From Pseudomonas moraviensis (GTDB lineage: Bacteria > Pseudomonadota > Gammaproteobacteria > Pseudomonadales > Pseudomonadaceae), in contig NZ_LT629788.1 in the NCBI RefSeq assembly GCF_900105805.1, positions 1,612,001-1,676,000 on the forward strand: a stretch of DNA of 64,000 nucleotides, read 5' to 3'. Position 1 is the stretch's first letter; each line of letters opens with the position of its first letter. A program made the position numbers and the translations under genes. The notes under the pieces are model-generated. The model made no database searches. It saw only the letters and a list, made by a program, of their open reading frames with translations, and had not been told where the DNA came from. Shown piece after piece: positions 25,789 to 35,859 of the stretch.

Positions 25789-28700
25789 ATGGATCTCAGC
25801 CGTCGTCAGTTCTTCAAGGTCGCCGGTATCGGCCTTGCAGGCTCAAGCCTGGGCGCGTTGGGCATGGCCCCGACGGCGGCCTTCGCCGAGCAGGTGCGTC
25901 ACTTCAAGCTCGCCCACACCCGTGAAACCCGCAACACCTGCCCGTATTGCTCGGTCGGTTGCGGTTTGATCATGTACAGCCAGGGCGATGCCGGCAAGAA
26001 CGTGGCGCAAAACATCATTCACATCGAAGGCGACGCCGACCACCCGGTCAATCGCGGCACCCTGTGCCCGAAAGGCGCGGGCCTGCTCGACTTCATTCAC
26101 AGCCCCGGCCGCTTGCAGTACCCGCAGGTGCGCAAGCCCGGCAGCAATGAATGGACGCGCATCGGCTGGGACGAAGCTCTTGATCGTATCGCCGACCTGA
26201 TGAAGGCCGACCGCGACGCCAATTTCATCGAGAAAAATGCCGACGGGCAAACGGTGAATCGCTGGCTGACCACCGGTTTTCTCGCGGCGTCGGCGGCCTC
26301 CAACGAAGCCGGCTATATCACCCAAAAGGTGATTCGCAGCCTCGGCCTGCTGGGGTTCGATAACCAGGCGCGTGTCTGACACGGCCCGACGGTGGCAAGT
26401 CTTGCCCCGACGTACGGCCGTGGCGCCATGACCAATACCTGGACCGATATCGCCAACGCGAATCTGATCCTGGTGATGGGTGGCAACGCAGCAGAAGCGC
26501 ATCCGTGCGGCTTCAAATGGGTGACCGAGGCCAAGGCGCATAACGCCGCGCGGCTGATCGTGGTCGATCCGCGTTTTACCCGGACTGCTTCGGTGGCCGA
26601 CTATTACGCGCCGATCCGCACCGGCACCGACATTGCCTTCATGGGCGGGTTGATCAATTACCTGCTGACCGAGGACAAGATCCAGCACGAATACGTGCGC
26701 AACTACACCGACGTGTCGTTCATCGTCAAGGCCGGCTATGGCTTCGAAGACGGCTTGTTCAGCGGTTATGACGCGAAGAAGCGCAGCTATATCGACAAGT
26801 CCGGCTGGGGCTACGAGTTCGCCGAGGACGGTTTCGTCCGCGTCGACCCGACCCTGCAAGACCCGCGCTGCGTCTATCAGCTGATGAAGCAGCATTACAG
26901 CCGCTACAACATCGATCTGGCGAGCCAGATCTGCGGCATGCCCGTCGACGCCATGCAGAAAATCTGGGAAGAAATCGCCACCTGCTCGACACCGGGCAAG
27001 ACCATGACGATTCTCTATGCGCTCGGCTGGACGCAGCACTCGATCGGCGCGCAGATCATCCGCAGCGCGGCGATGGTGCAACTGTTGCTGGGCAACGTCG
27101 GCATGCCCGGCGGCGGAGTCAATGCCTTGCGCGGGCATTCGAACATTCAGGGCCTGACCGACCTCGGCCTGCTGTCCAACGCATTGCCCGGCTACCTCAC
27201 TCTGGCCAGCGACAGTGAGCAGGACTACGGCCAGTTCATCTTCAAACGCACGCAGGTGCCGCTGAGACCGGGGCAGCTCTCGTACTGGCAGAACTACAGC
27301 AAATTCCACGTCAGCCTGATGAAGTCCTGGTACGGCGCCAACGCCACCGCCGAGAACAACTGGCTGTTCGACCATTTGCCGAAGCTCGACATCCCCAACT
27401 ACGACGTGCTGAAAATGTTCGACCTGATGAGCCAGGGCAAGGTCAACGGCTACTTCTGCCAAGGCTTCAACCCGATCGCCGCACTGCCGGACAAGAACCG
27501 GGTGATGGGCGCACTGGCCAAGCTCAAATGGCTAGTGGTGATGGACCCGCTGGCCACGGAAACCTCGGAGTTCTGGCAAAACGTCGGGCCGTACAACGAC
27601 GTCAAAACCGAGAAAATCCAGACCGAAGTGATTCGCCTGCCGACCACCTGCTTCGCCGAGGAGGATGGCTCGCTGGTCAACAGCAGTCGCTGGCTGCAAT
27701 GGCACTGGAAAGGCGCCGACGGCCCCGGCGAAGCGCAGACCGACATCCGCATCATGAGCGAACTGTTCCTGCGTCTGCGCCAGCGCTATCAGACCGAGGG
27801 CGGCAAGTTTCCCGATCCGCTGCTCAAGCTGTCGTGGCCATACAAGATTCCCGACGAGCCTTCGCCGGAAGAACTGGCGCGGGAAATCAACGGCGCCGCC
27901 GTCAGCGATTTCACCGATGCCAGCGGCGTCACGGTCAAGGCCGGCACGCAACTGGCCGGCTTCGGCTTGCTCAAGGACGACGGCAGCACCGCGTCCGGTT
28001 GCTGGATCTTCGCCGGCAGCTGGACCGAGGCTGGCAACCAGATGGCCCGCCGCGACAATGCCGACCCGTTCGGCATGCACCAGCATCAGGGCTGGGCCTG
28101 GGCGTGGCCGGCCAATCGGCGGATTCTCTACAACCGCGCCTCATCGGACCCGGCGGGCAAGCCGTGGGATCCGAAAAAGCGTCTGGTGTGGTGGAACGGC
28201 AAGACCTGGACCGGCACCGACGTGCCGGACTACAAGGCCGACGTGCCGCCGGAAGCCGGGATGAATCCGTTCATCATGAACCCCGAAGGCGTGGCGCGGT
28301 TCTTCGCCGTCGACAAGATGAACGAAGGGCCTTTCCCCGAGCACTACGAGCCGTTCGAGACGCCGATTGGCATCAACCCGCTGCATTCGCAGAACAAGAA
28401 CGCCACCAGTAATCCGGCGGCGCGGATCTTCGATTCGGTCTGGGAAACCCTCGGTGAGGCCAAGGACTACCCGTACGCCGGCACCAGCTACCGGCTCACC
28501 GAACATTTCCACTTCTGGAGCAAGCACTGCAAGTTGAACGCGATTGCCCAGCCCGAGCAGTTCGTGGAAATCGGCGAAGTGCTGGCGAACGAGAAGGGTA
28601 TTGCGGCCGGTGATCGTGTGCGGGTCAGTTGCAAACGCGGCTTTATCGAAGCGGTCGCGGTGGTGACCAAACGCATCCGGCCGCTGCAGGTCAACGGCCA

Positions 28701-28854
28701 GGTCGTGCATCAGATCGGCATCCCGCTGCACTGGGGATTCACCGGCCTGACGCGTCACGGCTACCTGACCAACACCCTGGTGCCGTTCCTCGGCGATGGC
28801 AACACTCAGACCCCGGAATCCAAGTCATTCCTGGTCAACGTGGAGAAACTGTAA
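25789..28854 (+). CDS. fdnG: Formate dehydrogenase-N alpha subunit, selenocysteine-containing
   Basis: One 1021-residue protein is read through an in-frame UGA at 26377-26379, giving selenocysteine 197 in the context ARV-Sec-HGPTVASLAP, the same context and position as E. coli FdnG/FdoG. The N-terminus has a Tat signal (SRRQFFKVAG). The 4Fe-4S motif is CPYCSVGCG with a distal Cys in GTLCPKG. The rest is the molybdopterin oxidoreductase fold. It oxidises formate to CO2 on the periplasmic side and passes electrons to FdnH. A plain ORF search would split it into 196- and 820-residue pieces, but the UGA is a sense codon here. Confidence 0.95.
26377..26422 (+). promoter_or_regulatory. Selenocysteine UGA codon and bacterial SECIS hairpin
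   Basis: Directly after the UGA, CACGGCC (26380-26386) pairs with GGCCGTG (26416-26422). Inside this, GGCAA (26394-26398) pairs with TTGCC (26402-26406) around a GTC loop, giving the small apical AGUCU loop like that recognised by SelB. Distance and shape agree with E. coli fdn/fdh SECIS elements. Confidence 0.88.
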
Positions 28855-29790
28855 ATGGCCAGCCAAGACATCATTGCCCGCTCGGCCACTACCACGGTGC
28901 CGCCGTCGGTGAGAACCCAGCAGGGCGTTGCCAAGCTGATCGACACCACCAAATGCATCGGCTGCAAGGCTTGCCAGGTCGCCTGCTCGGAATGGAACGA
29001 GCTGCGCGACGAGGTGGGTCACAACCACGGCACCTACGACAATCCGCAGGACCTGACGGCGGACTCATGGACGCTGATGCGCTTCACCGAGCACGAAACC
29101 GACGCCGGCAACCTTGAATGGCTGATCCGCAAGGACGGCTGCATGCACTGCGCCGAGCCCGGTTGTCTGGCCGCGTGCCCGAGCCCCGGCGCGATCATTC
29201 AGCATGCCAACGGCATCGTCGATTTCGATCAGGATCACTGCATCGGTTGCGGCTATTGCATCACCGGTTGCCCGTTCAACATTCCGCGCATTTCGCAGAA
29301 AGATCACAAGGCCTACAAATGCACGCTGTGTTCCGACCGGGTGGCGGTGGGGCTGGAGCCGGCCTGCGTGAAAACCTGCCCGACCGGCGCCATCGTTTTC
29401 GGCACCAAGGAAGACATGAAGGAACACGCCGCTGAACGCATCGTCGACCTGAAAAGCCGTGGTTTTGAAAACGCTGGTTTGTATGATCCAGCCGGGGTCG
29501 GCGGCACCCATGTGATGTATGTGCTGCACCACGCCGACATGCCGAAAATCTATGCCGGCCTGCCTGATCACCCGGCGATCAGTCCGCTGGTGGATTTGTG
29601 GAAAGGCATCAGCAAACCCCTCGGTCTGTTGGCGATGGGGGCGGCGGTGCTGGCCGGGTTCTTCCACTACGTGCGCATCGGCCCGAATCGTGTCGAGGAA
29701 GATGAACAGCCGCCAGCGCCTGACACCTCGGTGCACGTGGTCGACCCGGCGGTGCACACCTTCGATCCACGCGGGGAGGAGCGGCCATGA
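28855..29790 (+). CDS. fdnH: Formate dehydrogenase-N beta subunit (4Fe-4S)
   Basis: This 311-residue ferredoxin-type subunit carries four Cys clusters, visible as CIGCKACQVAC, CMHCAEPGCLAACP, CIGCGYCITGCP and CTLCSDR...CVKTCPTGA, enough for four 4Fe-4S centres. One transmembrane helix near residue 265 (LGLLAMGAAVLAGFFHYV) anchors it to the inner membrane. It carries electrons from FdnG to the cytochrome b subunit. The ATG immediately follows the fdnG stop, and the stop overlaps the fdnI start (ATGA). Confidence 0.95.
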   Translation: MASQDIIARSATTTVPPSVRTQQGVAKLIDTTKCIGCKACQVACSEWNELRDEVGHNHGTYDNPQDLTADSWTLMRFTEHETDAGNLEWLIRKDGCMHCAEPGCLAACPSPGAIIQHANGIVDFDQDHCIGCGYCITGCPFNIPRISQKDHKAYKCTLCSDRVAVGLEPACVKTCPTGAIVFGTKEDMKEHAAERIVDLKSRGFENAGLYDPAGVGGTHVMYVLHHADMPKIYAGLPDHPAISPLVDLWKGISKPLGLLAMGAAVLAGFFHYVRIGPNRVEEDEQPPAPDTSVHVVDPAVHTFDPRGEERP

Positions 29791-30452
29791 GCAACAAGAC
29801 TATCCTGCGTTACAGCGCCAACCAGCGCACGAATCACTGGCTGGTGGCGATCCTGTTCTTCCTGGCCGGGTTGTCGGGGCTGGCGTTGTTTCATCCGTCG
29901 CTGTTCTGGCTGAGTAATCTGTTCGGCGGCGGCACCTGGACGCGGATCCTGCACCCGTACATGGGCATCGCCATGTTCGTGCTGTTCCTCGGTCTGGTGT
30001 TCAGCTTCTGGCGCAGCAATTTCTTCATCGCCAATGACCGCCGGTGGCTGCGGCGGATCAACCGGGTGATGGTCAACGACGAAGAAAGCGTGCCGCCGGT
30101 GGGCAAGTACAACGCCGGGCAGAAGCTGCTGTTCTGGACTTTACTGTTGTGCATGCTCGCGTTGTTGTTCACCGGCCTGGTGATCTGGCGCGCGTGGTTC
30201 AGTGCGTATTTCGGCATCACCACGATCCGCTGGGCCATGTTGTTGCATGCGCTGGCCGGGTTCGTGCTGGTGCTGAGCATCATCGTGCACATCTACGCCG
30301 GTTTGTGGATCAAGGGTTCGGTCGACGCCATGCTGCATGGCTGGGTCAGCCGGCCGTGGGCGAAAAAACACCATGAACTGTGGTACCGCGAGGTGACCCG
30401 CGACGAACAGCCTCGGGACCTGCCCGAGCGACCGCTGACGAAAAAGGGCTGA
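29787..30452 (+). CDS. fdnI: Formate dehydrogenase-N gamma subunit (cytochrome b556)
   Basis: The 221-residue membrane protein has four hydrophobic helices and conserved His residues (NQRTNHWLVA, HPYMGIAMF, LHALAGFVLV, HIYAGLWIKG) that ligate two b-type haems. It receives electrons from FdnH and reduces quinone. Start and previous stop overlap by 4 bases. Confidence 0.94.
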   Translation: MSNKTILRYSANQRTNHWLVAILFFLAGLSGLALFHPSLFWLSNLFGGGTWTRILHPYMGIAMFVLFLGLVFSFWRSNFFIANDRRWLRRINRVMVNDEESVPPVGKYNAGQKLLFWTLLLCMLALLFTGLVIWRAWFSAYFGITTIRWAMLLHALAGFVLVLSIIVHIYAGLWIKGSVDAMLHGWVSRPWAKKHHELWYREVTRDEQPRDLPERPLTKKG

Positions 30453-30455
30453 CTT

Positions 30456-31382
30456 TTGCCAAGCATTCTTGAACCTGGGGAAATCGAGGCGGCGGCCAGT
30501 TCGCCGCCGTTTCTGTATCTGCCGCCGCGTGACCTGTTTGCCCTGCGCGCTGAGCGCCTTGAGCGTCTGGCCGAGGGCAACGGGTTGGCGGATTATCTGC
30601 GGTTGATGGCCGGATTATGCCGGGCACAGCAGCAGGTCTTCGACGATCCGCCGCTCACCGCGCCGTTTGATGCGCAGCGTTTCGAAGCCTGTCAGCAACA
30701 CGGTCTGCCACCATTCGCGGCAGATACCTTGGTGCGCGAAGAGGCCTGGCAGCCGTGGCTCAACGCCTTACTGCAGCGCTACGCGCCCGCGGATCAGCCT
30801 GCGGTGATCGACGCGCTGGACAGCCTGCGCGCCGCCAGTCCCGGCCAGTTGCGCGCGTGGGCGGTGGCGCTGGTCAGCGGCCAGTATTCGCTGGTGCCGG
30901 CGGCGCTGGTGCCGTTTCTCGGCGCGGCCCTGCAAACCGCGTGGAGCCACTGGTTGCTCAGCGTGCCGAATCTGCAACTCAAACCCGGCGACAGCCTCAG
31001 CCAATGCCCGGCCTGCGGTTCGCCGGCCATGGCCGGGGTGATTCGTCATCGCGGCAAGCACAACGGCTTGCGTTATCTGGTGTGTTCGCTGTGTGCCTGC
31101 GAATGGCACGTGGTGCGGGTCAAGTGCGTGTATTGCGAGCAGAGCAAGGGCCTCGAGTACCTGAGCCAGGAAGACGACCGGCACAGCGCCGAGCAGGCGC
31201 CACTGCGCGCCGAAGTCTGCCCGAGCTGCAACAGCTACCTGAAATTGCTTTATCTGGAGAACGACGCCGAAGCCGAGGCGTTGTCGGCGGATCTCGGCAG
31301 TTTGCTGCTGGACATGCGTCTGGCCCAAGACGGTTATCAGCGTCTGGCACCCAATCTGCTGCTGGCGCCGGGAGACGAATGA
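30456..31382 (+). CDS. fdhE: Formate dehydrogenase accessory protein FdhE
   Basis: This 308-residue cytosolic protein has four CxxC pairs in the C-terminal half (CPACGSP, CSLCACEWH, CVYCEQ, CPSCNSY), the rubredoxin-like iron-binding arrangement of FdhE. It is needed for assembly or activity of membrane formate dehydrogenases. The start codon is TTG, 3 bases after fdnI, so it is translationally coupled to the structural genes. Confidence 0.93.
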   Translation: MPSILEPGEIEAAASSPPFLYLPPRDLFALRAERLERLAEGNGLADYLRLMAGLCRAQQQVFDDPPLTAPFDAQRFEACQQHGLPPFAADTLVREEAWQPWLNALLQRYAPADQPAVIDALDSLRAASPGQLRAWAVALVSGQYSLVPAALVPFLGAALQTAWSHWLLSVPNLQLKPGDSLSQCPACGSPAMAGVIRHRGKHNGLRYLVCSLCACEWHVVRVKCVYCEQSKGLEYLSQEDDRHSAEQAPLRAEVCPSCNSYLKLLYLENDAEAEALSADLGSLLLDMRLAQDGYQRLAPNLLLAPGDE

Positions 31383-31876
31383 CGAGTGCAGAAACTGTGG
31401 GAGTTCAAGCCTGGTCCCACAGATGTTGTGCCGGACCACAAAGCCCGGTCAGCCACAAATCCCGTAGGAGCGAGCCTGCTCGCGAAGGCGTCAGGTCAGC
31501 CACATCCACCCTAGCTGACACACCGATTTCGCGAGCAGGCTCACTCCTACAGGGATTGACGGAGACCAACTATCCTCATTCCACGCCGAATCTCTGTGGG
31601 AGCTGGCTTGCCAGCTCCCACAGATGTTGCGCCGGACCACAAATTCCGGTCAGCCACAAATCCCCTGTGGGAGCGAGCCTGCTCGCGAAGGCGTCAGGTC
31701 AGCCACCTCCACACAACTGACACTCCGTTTTCGCGAGCAGGTCAGCCACCTCCACACTAACTGACACACCGCATTCGCGAGCAGGCTCACTCCCACAGTG
31801 CGTCTACACTTCTGAAACCCTTGTGGGAGGGAGCTTGTTCCCCAAGGGGCTGTTTCAGTCGAATCAGGAGTGGCTG
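31383..31876. repeat. REP/REPIN array between fdhE and selA
   Basis: This stretch of about 494 bases without a gene is almost wholly repeats. It includes a REPIN from about 31465 to 31554, a palindrome TGGGAGCTGGCTTGCCAGCT and its continuation around 31600-31623, a second REP block from 31667, and further REPs to about 31800. A segment of about 75 bases at 31432-31508 recurs at 31634-31710, and its tail (GCGAGCAGGTCAGCCACCTC) recurs again near 31732, so the array grew by local duplication. A selA promoter may lie in the last 80 bases. Confidence 0.8.
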
Positions 31877-33289
31877 ATGTCTTCCAGCGTTGCCCTGCGG
31901 TTGCCGTCCATTGACGGGTTATTGCGTCACCCGGCGTGCGCGCCGTTGGCCGAGCGTTACGGCCGGGATTCGTTGCTGACGGGGCTGCGTCAGTTGCTCG
32001 ATGAGCTGCGTCCCGGCGTGTTGAGCGGGCAATTGTCCGCCGTTGAAATCGGTGCCGAAGTCCTCGCCGGTCGCGTCGGCGAACGCTTGGCGCAACAGCA
32101 GCGCAGTCAGGTGCGCCGGGTATTCAATCTCACCGGCACGGTGCTGCACACCAACCTCGGCCGCGCCTTGCTGCCCGAAGAGGCCATCGAAGCGGTGCAA
32201 ATGGCCGCACGATATCCGCTCAATCTGGAGTTCGATCTGGCCAGCGGCAAGCGCGGTGATCGCGATGATCTGATCGAAGGCCTGATCCGCGAACTGACCG
32301 GTGCCGAGGCCGTTACCGTGGTCAACAACAATGCCGCCGCGGTGCTGCTGACCCTCAACAGCCTCGGCGCGCGCAAGGAAGGCATCATCTCCCGCGGTGA
32401 ACTGATCGAGATCGGCGGCGCGTTCCGCATCCCCGACATCATGGCCCGCGCCGGTGTGCGCCTGCACGAAGTCGGCACCACCAATCGCACCCACGCCCGT
32501 GACTACGAGGCCGCCATTGGCCCGCGCAGCGGTTTGATCATGCGCGTGCATGCCAGCAATTACAGCATCGAAGGTTTCACCGCGCGGGTGCCCACCGCTG
32601 AATTGGCCGCGTTGGCGCACGCCCATGGCTTGCCATTGCTGGAGGACCTGGGTAGCGGCAGCCTGCTCGACCTGACCCGCTGGGGCTTGCCGGCAGAACC
32701 GACGGTACGCCAAGCGCTGCTGGACGGTGCGGATATCGTCACCTTTAGCGGCGACAAATTGCTTGGCGGCCCGCAGGCCGGGTTGATCGTCGGGCGCAAA
32801 GAGCTGGTCGCGAAGATCAAGAAGAACCCATTGAAGCGTGCGCTGCGCGTCGACAAGTTGACCTTGGCGGCGCTGGAGGCGGTGCTGGGTTTGTATCGCG
32901 ATCCGGATCGCCTCGCTGAACGTCTGCCGAGTCTGCGCCTGTTGACCCGTCCGCAGGCCGACATCTGCGCTCAGGCGTCACGTTTGCAGCCCTTGCTGGC
33001 TGAAATCCTGGGGTCGGTCTGGCAGGTCAGCGCGGTCGAGGCCCTGGGCATGATCGGCAGCGGCAGCCAACCGGTGGCGCGCCTGCCGAGTGCGGCACTG
33101 TGTTGCCGCCCGCAGGTGTCCAAGCGCTGGCGCGGGCGCTATCTGTTGAATCTGGAAGCGGCGTTGCGCGCGTTGCCGATTCCGGTGCTTGGGCGTATCG
33201 ACGACGATGCGCTTTGGCTCGATCTGCGTCAGCTCGACGATGAGCCGGCGTGGCTGGCGCAGTTGCCGCAATTGCAGGTCGACCGGTGA
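31877..33289 (+). CDS. selA: L-seryl-tRNA(Sec) selenium transferase
   Basis: This 470-residue PLP enzyme converts seryl-tRNA(Sec) to selenocysteinyl-tRNA(Sec) using selenophosphate. The PLP Lys lies in SGDKLLGGPQAG. The N-terminal domain (LPSIDGLLRHP) and the INLTGTVLHTNLGRA-like block (here VFNLTGTVLHTNLGRA) are family hallmarks. The ATG at 31877 is supported by homologous N-termini; the upstream in-frame extension is repeat DNA. Its stop overlaps the selB GTG. Confidence 0.95.
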   Translation: MSSSVALRLPSIDGLLRHPACAPLAERYGRDSLLTGLRQLLDELRPGVLSGQLSAVEIGAEVLAGRVGERLAQQQRSQVRRVFNLTGTVLHTNLGRALLPEEAIEAVQMAARYPLNLEFDLASGKRGDRDDLIEGLIRELTGAEAVTVVNNNAAAVLLTLNSLGARKEGIISRGELIEIGGAFRIPDIMARAGVRLHEVGTTNRTHARDYEAAIGPRSGLIMRVHASNYSIEGFTARVPTAELAALAHAHGLPLLEDLGSGSLLDLTRWGLPAEPTVRQALLDGADIVTFSGDKLLGGPQAGLIVGRKELVAKIKKNPLKRALRVDKLTLAALEAVLGLYRDPDRLAERLPSLRLLTRPQADICAQASRLQPLLAEILGSVWQVSAVEALGMIGSGSQPVARLPSAALCCRPQVSKRWRGRYLLNLEAALRALPIPVLGRIDDDALWLDLRQLDDEPAWLAQLPQLQVDR

Positions 33290-35202
33290 TCGTCGGCACG
33301 GCGGGGCACATCGACCACGGCAAGACCTCGCTGTTGCAGGCGCTGACCGGCCAGACCGGCGACCGCCGCCCGCAGGAGCGCGAACGCGGCATGACCATCG
33401 ACCTGGGGTATCTCTATGCCGAACTTGAACCTGGCGCGGGGCTCACCGGGTTCATCGACGTCCCCGGCCACGAGAAATTCACCCACAACATGCTCGCCGG
33501 CGCGCAGGGCATCGATCTGGCGTTGCTGGTGGTCGCGGCGGACGACGGCGTGATGCCGCAGACCTGCGAGCATCTGGCGATCGTCGAGCTGCTCGGCATT
33601 CCCCGCGCGTTAGTGGCGATCACAAAATGCGACCGGGCCGGGACAGGCAGGGTGGAAGAGGTGCAGCGTCAGGTACTCGACCTGCTCGCGCCCGGGCCTT
33701 TTGCTGATGCGCCGATCTTTACCGTGTCGAGTGTGAGCGGGCAGGGTGTCGACGAACTGCGCGCGGCTTTGTTGCAGGCGCAAAAAGACGTGCTGGCGCG
33801 CAGTTGTGAGGGCGGGTTTCGTTTGGCGATTGATCGCGCGTTCAGCGTGGCTGGCGCGGGGATTGTGGTCACGGGCACGGCGCTGTCGGGGACTGTCGCG
33901 GTAGGCGACAGACTGGTTCTGGCGCCTGCCGGCAAATCGGTGCGCATCCGGGGCCTGCACGCGCAAAACCAGGCCGCTGAACGGGCCTTTGCCGGCCAAC
34001 GCGTGGCGTTGAACCTCAGCGGCGATCGTCTGGAGCTGGCGCAGATCCACCGTGGTCAATGGCTGCTGGCGGACTGGCTGCACGCCCCGACCCAGCGCAT
34101 CGACATCGACTTTCAGCTGTTGCCCGGCGAGCGCACCTTTGAACACTTTCACCCGGTGCATCTGCACCTCGGCACCCAGGACGTCATCGCCCGCGTCGCC
34201 TTGTTGCAAGGCCCACGCCTGAGCCCCGGCGAGCGCATGTTCGCGCAACTGCTGATCAACGCGCCGGTACACGCGGTGAAGGGCGATCGATTGATCCTGC
34301 GCGACGCCAGTGCCCAGCGCACCCTGGGCGGCGGCGTCGTCCTCGACCCGTTCGCCCCGGCCCGCCAACGCCGCAGCCCCGAACGTCTGGCGCAACTGCA
34401 AACCCTCGCCCTCAGCGTCGGTCTCGAACAAGCCTTGCCAGCGCTGCTCAACCACAGCCCCGGCGGCCTCGACCCGCAGCGCCTCGAACGCCAGTTCAAT
34501 CGCCCGCGCGCGCAGTGGACGCTGGCGGAAAACATCCGCCTTATCGACACCCGCCAAGGGCCGCTGCTGTTCAACGTCCAGCGCTGGGGCCAGTTGAAAT
34601 TCAACTTGCTCGAACAATTGGCGCGATTCCACGAACAAGAACCCGACCAAATGGGCCCTGACCGCGATCGCCTGCGACGCTTCAGCGCCCTGGCACTGGA
34701 ACGCTCGACGTTTGTCAGTTTGCTGGATGAATTGCTTAGCGCCGGCTCGATCCTCGCCAGTGGTCCGTGGTTGCATCTGCCCGATCATCAGGTGCGCCTG
34801 AATGTCGACGACGAAGTCCTCTGGCAGCAATTACAACCGTTATTCGAACAGGCCGGTTTCGACCCGCCATGGGTGCGCGACGCGGCGAAAATGCTCGGCG
34901 AAGAAGACGCCAGCGTCCGCCTGCTGCTGCGCAAACTGGCACGGCTGGGCCTGATGCACCAAGTGGTGCGCGACCTGTTCATCAGCGACATCGCCGTGCG
35001 GCAAATGGCGGCGTTGTTGCTGAAACTCGCTGAAGAAAATCCGTCGATCCAGGTGACAACCTTCCGCGATGCGCTAGGCTTGGGACGCAAACGCTGCATT
35101 CAGTATCTGGAGTATTTCGACCGACTCGGCCTGACCCGTCGCCTCGGCGAATCCCGCCAGATCCGCCGCGACAACGCGCTGGCTCACGCCGACGCGCAAT
35201 GA
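33286..35202 (+). CDS. selB: Selenocysteine-specific elongation factor
   Basis: The 638-residue translation factor begins with the GTPase domain: G1 GTAGHIDHGKTSL, DVPGHEKF for G3 and TKCD for G4. EF-Tu-like domains II-III follow, then four C-terminal winged helices that bind SECIS RNA. It delivers Sec-tRNA to the fdnG UGA. The start is GTG overlapping the selA stop (GTGA). selC follows 6 bases after the stop. Confidence 0.95.
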   Translation: MIVGTAGHIDHGKTSLLQALTGQTGDRRPQERERGMTIDLGYLYAELEPGAGLTGFIDVPGHEKFTHNMLAGAQGIDLALLVVAADDGVMPQTCEHLAIVELLGIPRALVAITKCDRAGTGRVEEVQRQVLDLLAPGPFADAPIFTVSSVSGQGVDELRAALLQAQKDVLARSCEGGFRLAIDRAFSVAGAGIVVTGTALSGTVAVGDRLVLAPAGKSVRIRGLHAQNQAAERAFAGQRVALNLSGDRLELAQIHRGQWLLADWLHAPTQRIDIDFQLLPGERTFEHFHPVHLHLGTQDVIARVALLQGPRLSPGERMFAQLLINAPVHAVKGDRLILRDASAQRTLGGGVVLDPFAPARQRRSPERLAQLQTLALSVGLEQALPALLNHSPGGLDPQRLERQFNRPRAQWTLAENIRLIDTRQGPLLFNVQRWGQLKFNLLEQLARFHEQEPDQMGPDRDRLRRFSALALERSTFVSLLDELLSAGSILASGPWLHLPDHQVRLNVDDEVLWQQLQPLFEQAGFDPPWVRDAAKMLGEEDASVRLLLRKLARLGLMHQVVRDLFISDIAVRQMAALLLKLAEENPSIQVTTFRDALGLGRKRCIQYLEYFDRLGLTRRLGESRQIRRDNALAHADAQ

Positions 35203-35208
35203 GTTCAA

Positions 35209-35304
35209 GGAAGGCAATCGCGCCCGGTGGCGCGGCCGGGCTTCAAACCCGGTTGGGGACGGCATCCGTTCCCGGGCAGGTTCGACTCCGGCTGCCTTCC
35301 GCCA
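35209..35304 (+). tRNA. selC: tRNA-Sec (UCA anticodon)
   Basis: The 96-nt gene has an encoded CCA. The acceptor arms GGAAGGC and GCCTTCC pair, the anticodon loop is CTTCAAA with TCA at 35243-35245, a long variable arm is present, and the T loop is GGTTCGACTCC. The long acceptor stem and size match selC. This sequence closely parallels E. coli tRNA-Sec, including GGGCAGGTTCGACTCC. Confidence 0.96.
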
Positions 35305-35316
35305 GTTTTCAAAAGC

Positions 35317-35382
35317 AAAAGATCGCAGCCTTCGGCAGCTCCTCCACCGATTCGTAGGAGCTGCCGAAGGCTGCGATCTTTT
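35317..35382 (+). terminator. Long inverted repeat after selC, likely terminator
   Basis: The arms AAAAGATCGCAGCCTTCGGC and its complement (about 27 bases each side, ending CTTTT) surround a short loop. It can serve as a bidirectional terminator for the sel operon. The sequence resembles a dispersed pseudomonad palindrome. Confidence 0.65.
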
Positions 35383-35450
35383 GATTCTGAATGCCGGAGA
35401 AACGTAGTCTGGCCCCTTTACTTATCGAGGGCGCGATCGGCGGCTTGGTT

Positions 35451-35481
35451 GATCGTTCCCACGCAGAGCGTGGGAACGATC
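35451..35481. repeat. Perfect 14-bp inverted repeat near the DUF6124 3' end
   Basis: GATCGTTCCCACGC and GCGTGGGAACGATC enclose AGA. It lies just downstream of the minus-strand DUF6124 gene and may terminate it. Confidence 0.6.
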
Positions 35482-35495
35482 TTCGTGGCGCAGTG

Positions 35496-35855
35496 CTAAT
35501 GCGGCAACTCCAGATTATCCAGCACCCGATTCACCGCCAATTCGCCGAGCATGATCAACTGCGCGATGCCCATCAGCGTCCGCCGCTGCGATGGTTTGAC
35601 CAGCCCGGCGAATTCCTGGGCGATGGTTTTGGCCGAGGCGAGGGTTTCGCAAGCGTTGGCCAGCAGGTCTTCGTTTTTGGTGTCGGCGGTGACCGCGTAC
35701 ATGGCGCGAGGGCTGAAGGGTGGTGGCGTAGAGCCGGGTGGGCAGAGGTAGTGATCGAGGGCGCGGTCGGCGGCTTGGTGGAGTTTTTTGGAATCGAGGG
35801 ATTCGTAGGGGGAGGTGGGGTCGGTTTCGGGTGGATTGGGTGTTGGTTTGATCAT
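35496..35855 (-). CDS. DUF6124-family protein, intact copy
   Basis: The 119-residue protein begins with a proline-rich stretch (MIKPTPNPPETDPTSPYESL) and continues SKKLHQAADRALDHYL, which I recognise as the DUF6124 family of Pseudomonas. The remainder is helical with no signal peptide. AGGAG at 35862-35866 is the ribosome binding site. It sits at the end of a long structured leader and downstream of the 1405-residue Ig-like gene on the same strand. A near-identical but frameshifted copy lies at 40891-41249. The function of the family is unknown. Confidence 0.8.
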   Translation of the reverse strand: MIKPTPNPPETDPTSPYESLDSKKLHQAADRALDHYLCPPGSTPPPFSPRAMYAVTADTKNEDLLANACETLASAKTIAQEFAGLVKPSQRRTLMGIAQLIMLGELAVNRVLDNLELPH

Positions 35856-35859
35856 GGTG

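Noticed and set aside
26377..26379. In-frame TGA splitting the formate dehydrogenase gene, which could look like a pseudogene.
   Set aside because: The position and flanking residues match selenocysteine of FdnG, a SECIS-like hairpin follows directly, and selA, selB and selC are downstream.
31383..31876. Regularly recurring palindromes considered as a CRISPR array.
   Set aside because: The repeats are REP palindromes in alternating orientation with irregular spacing and repeated spacers, and no cas genes are present.
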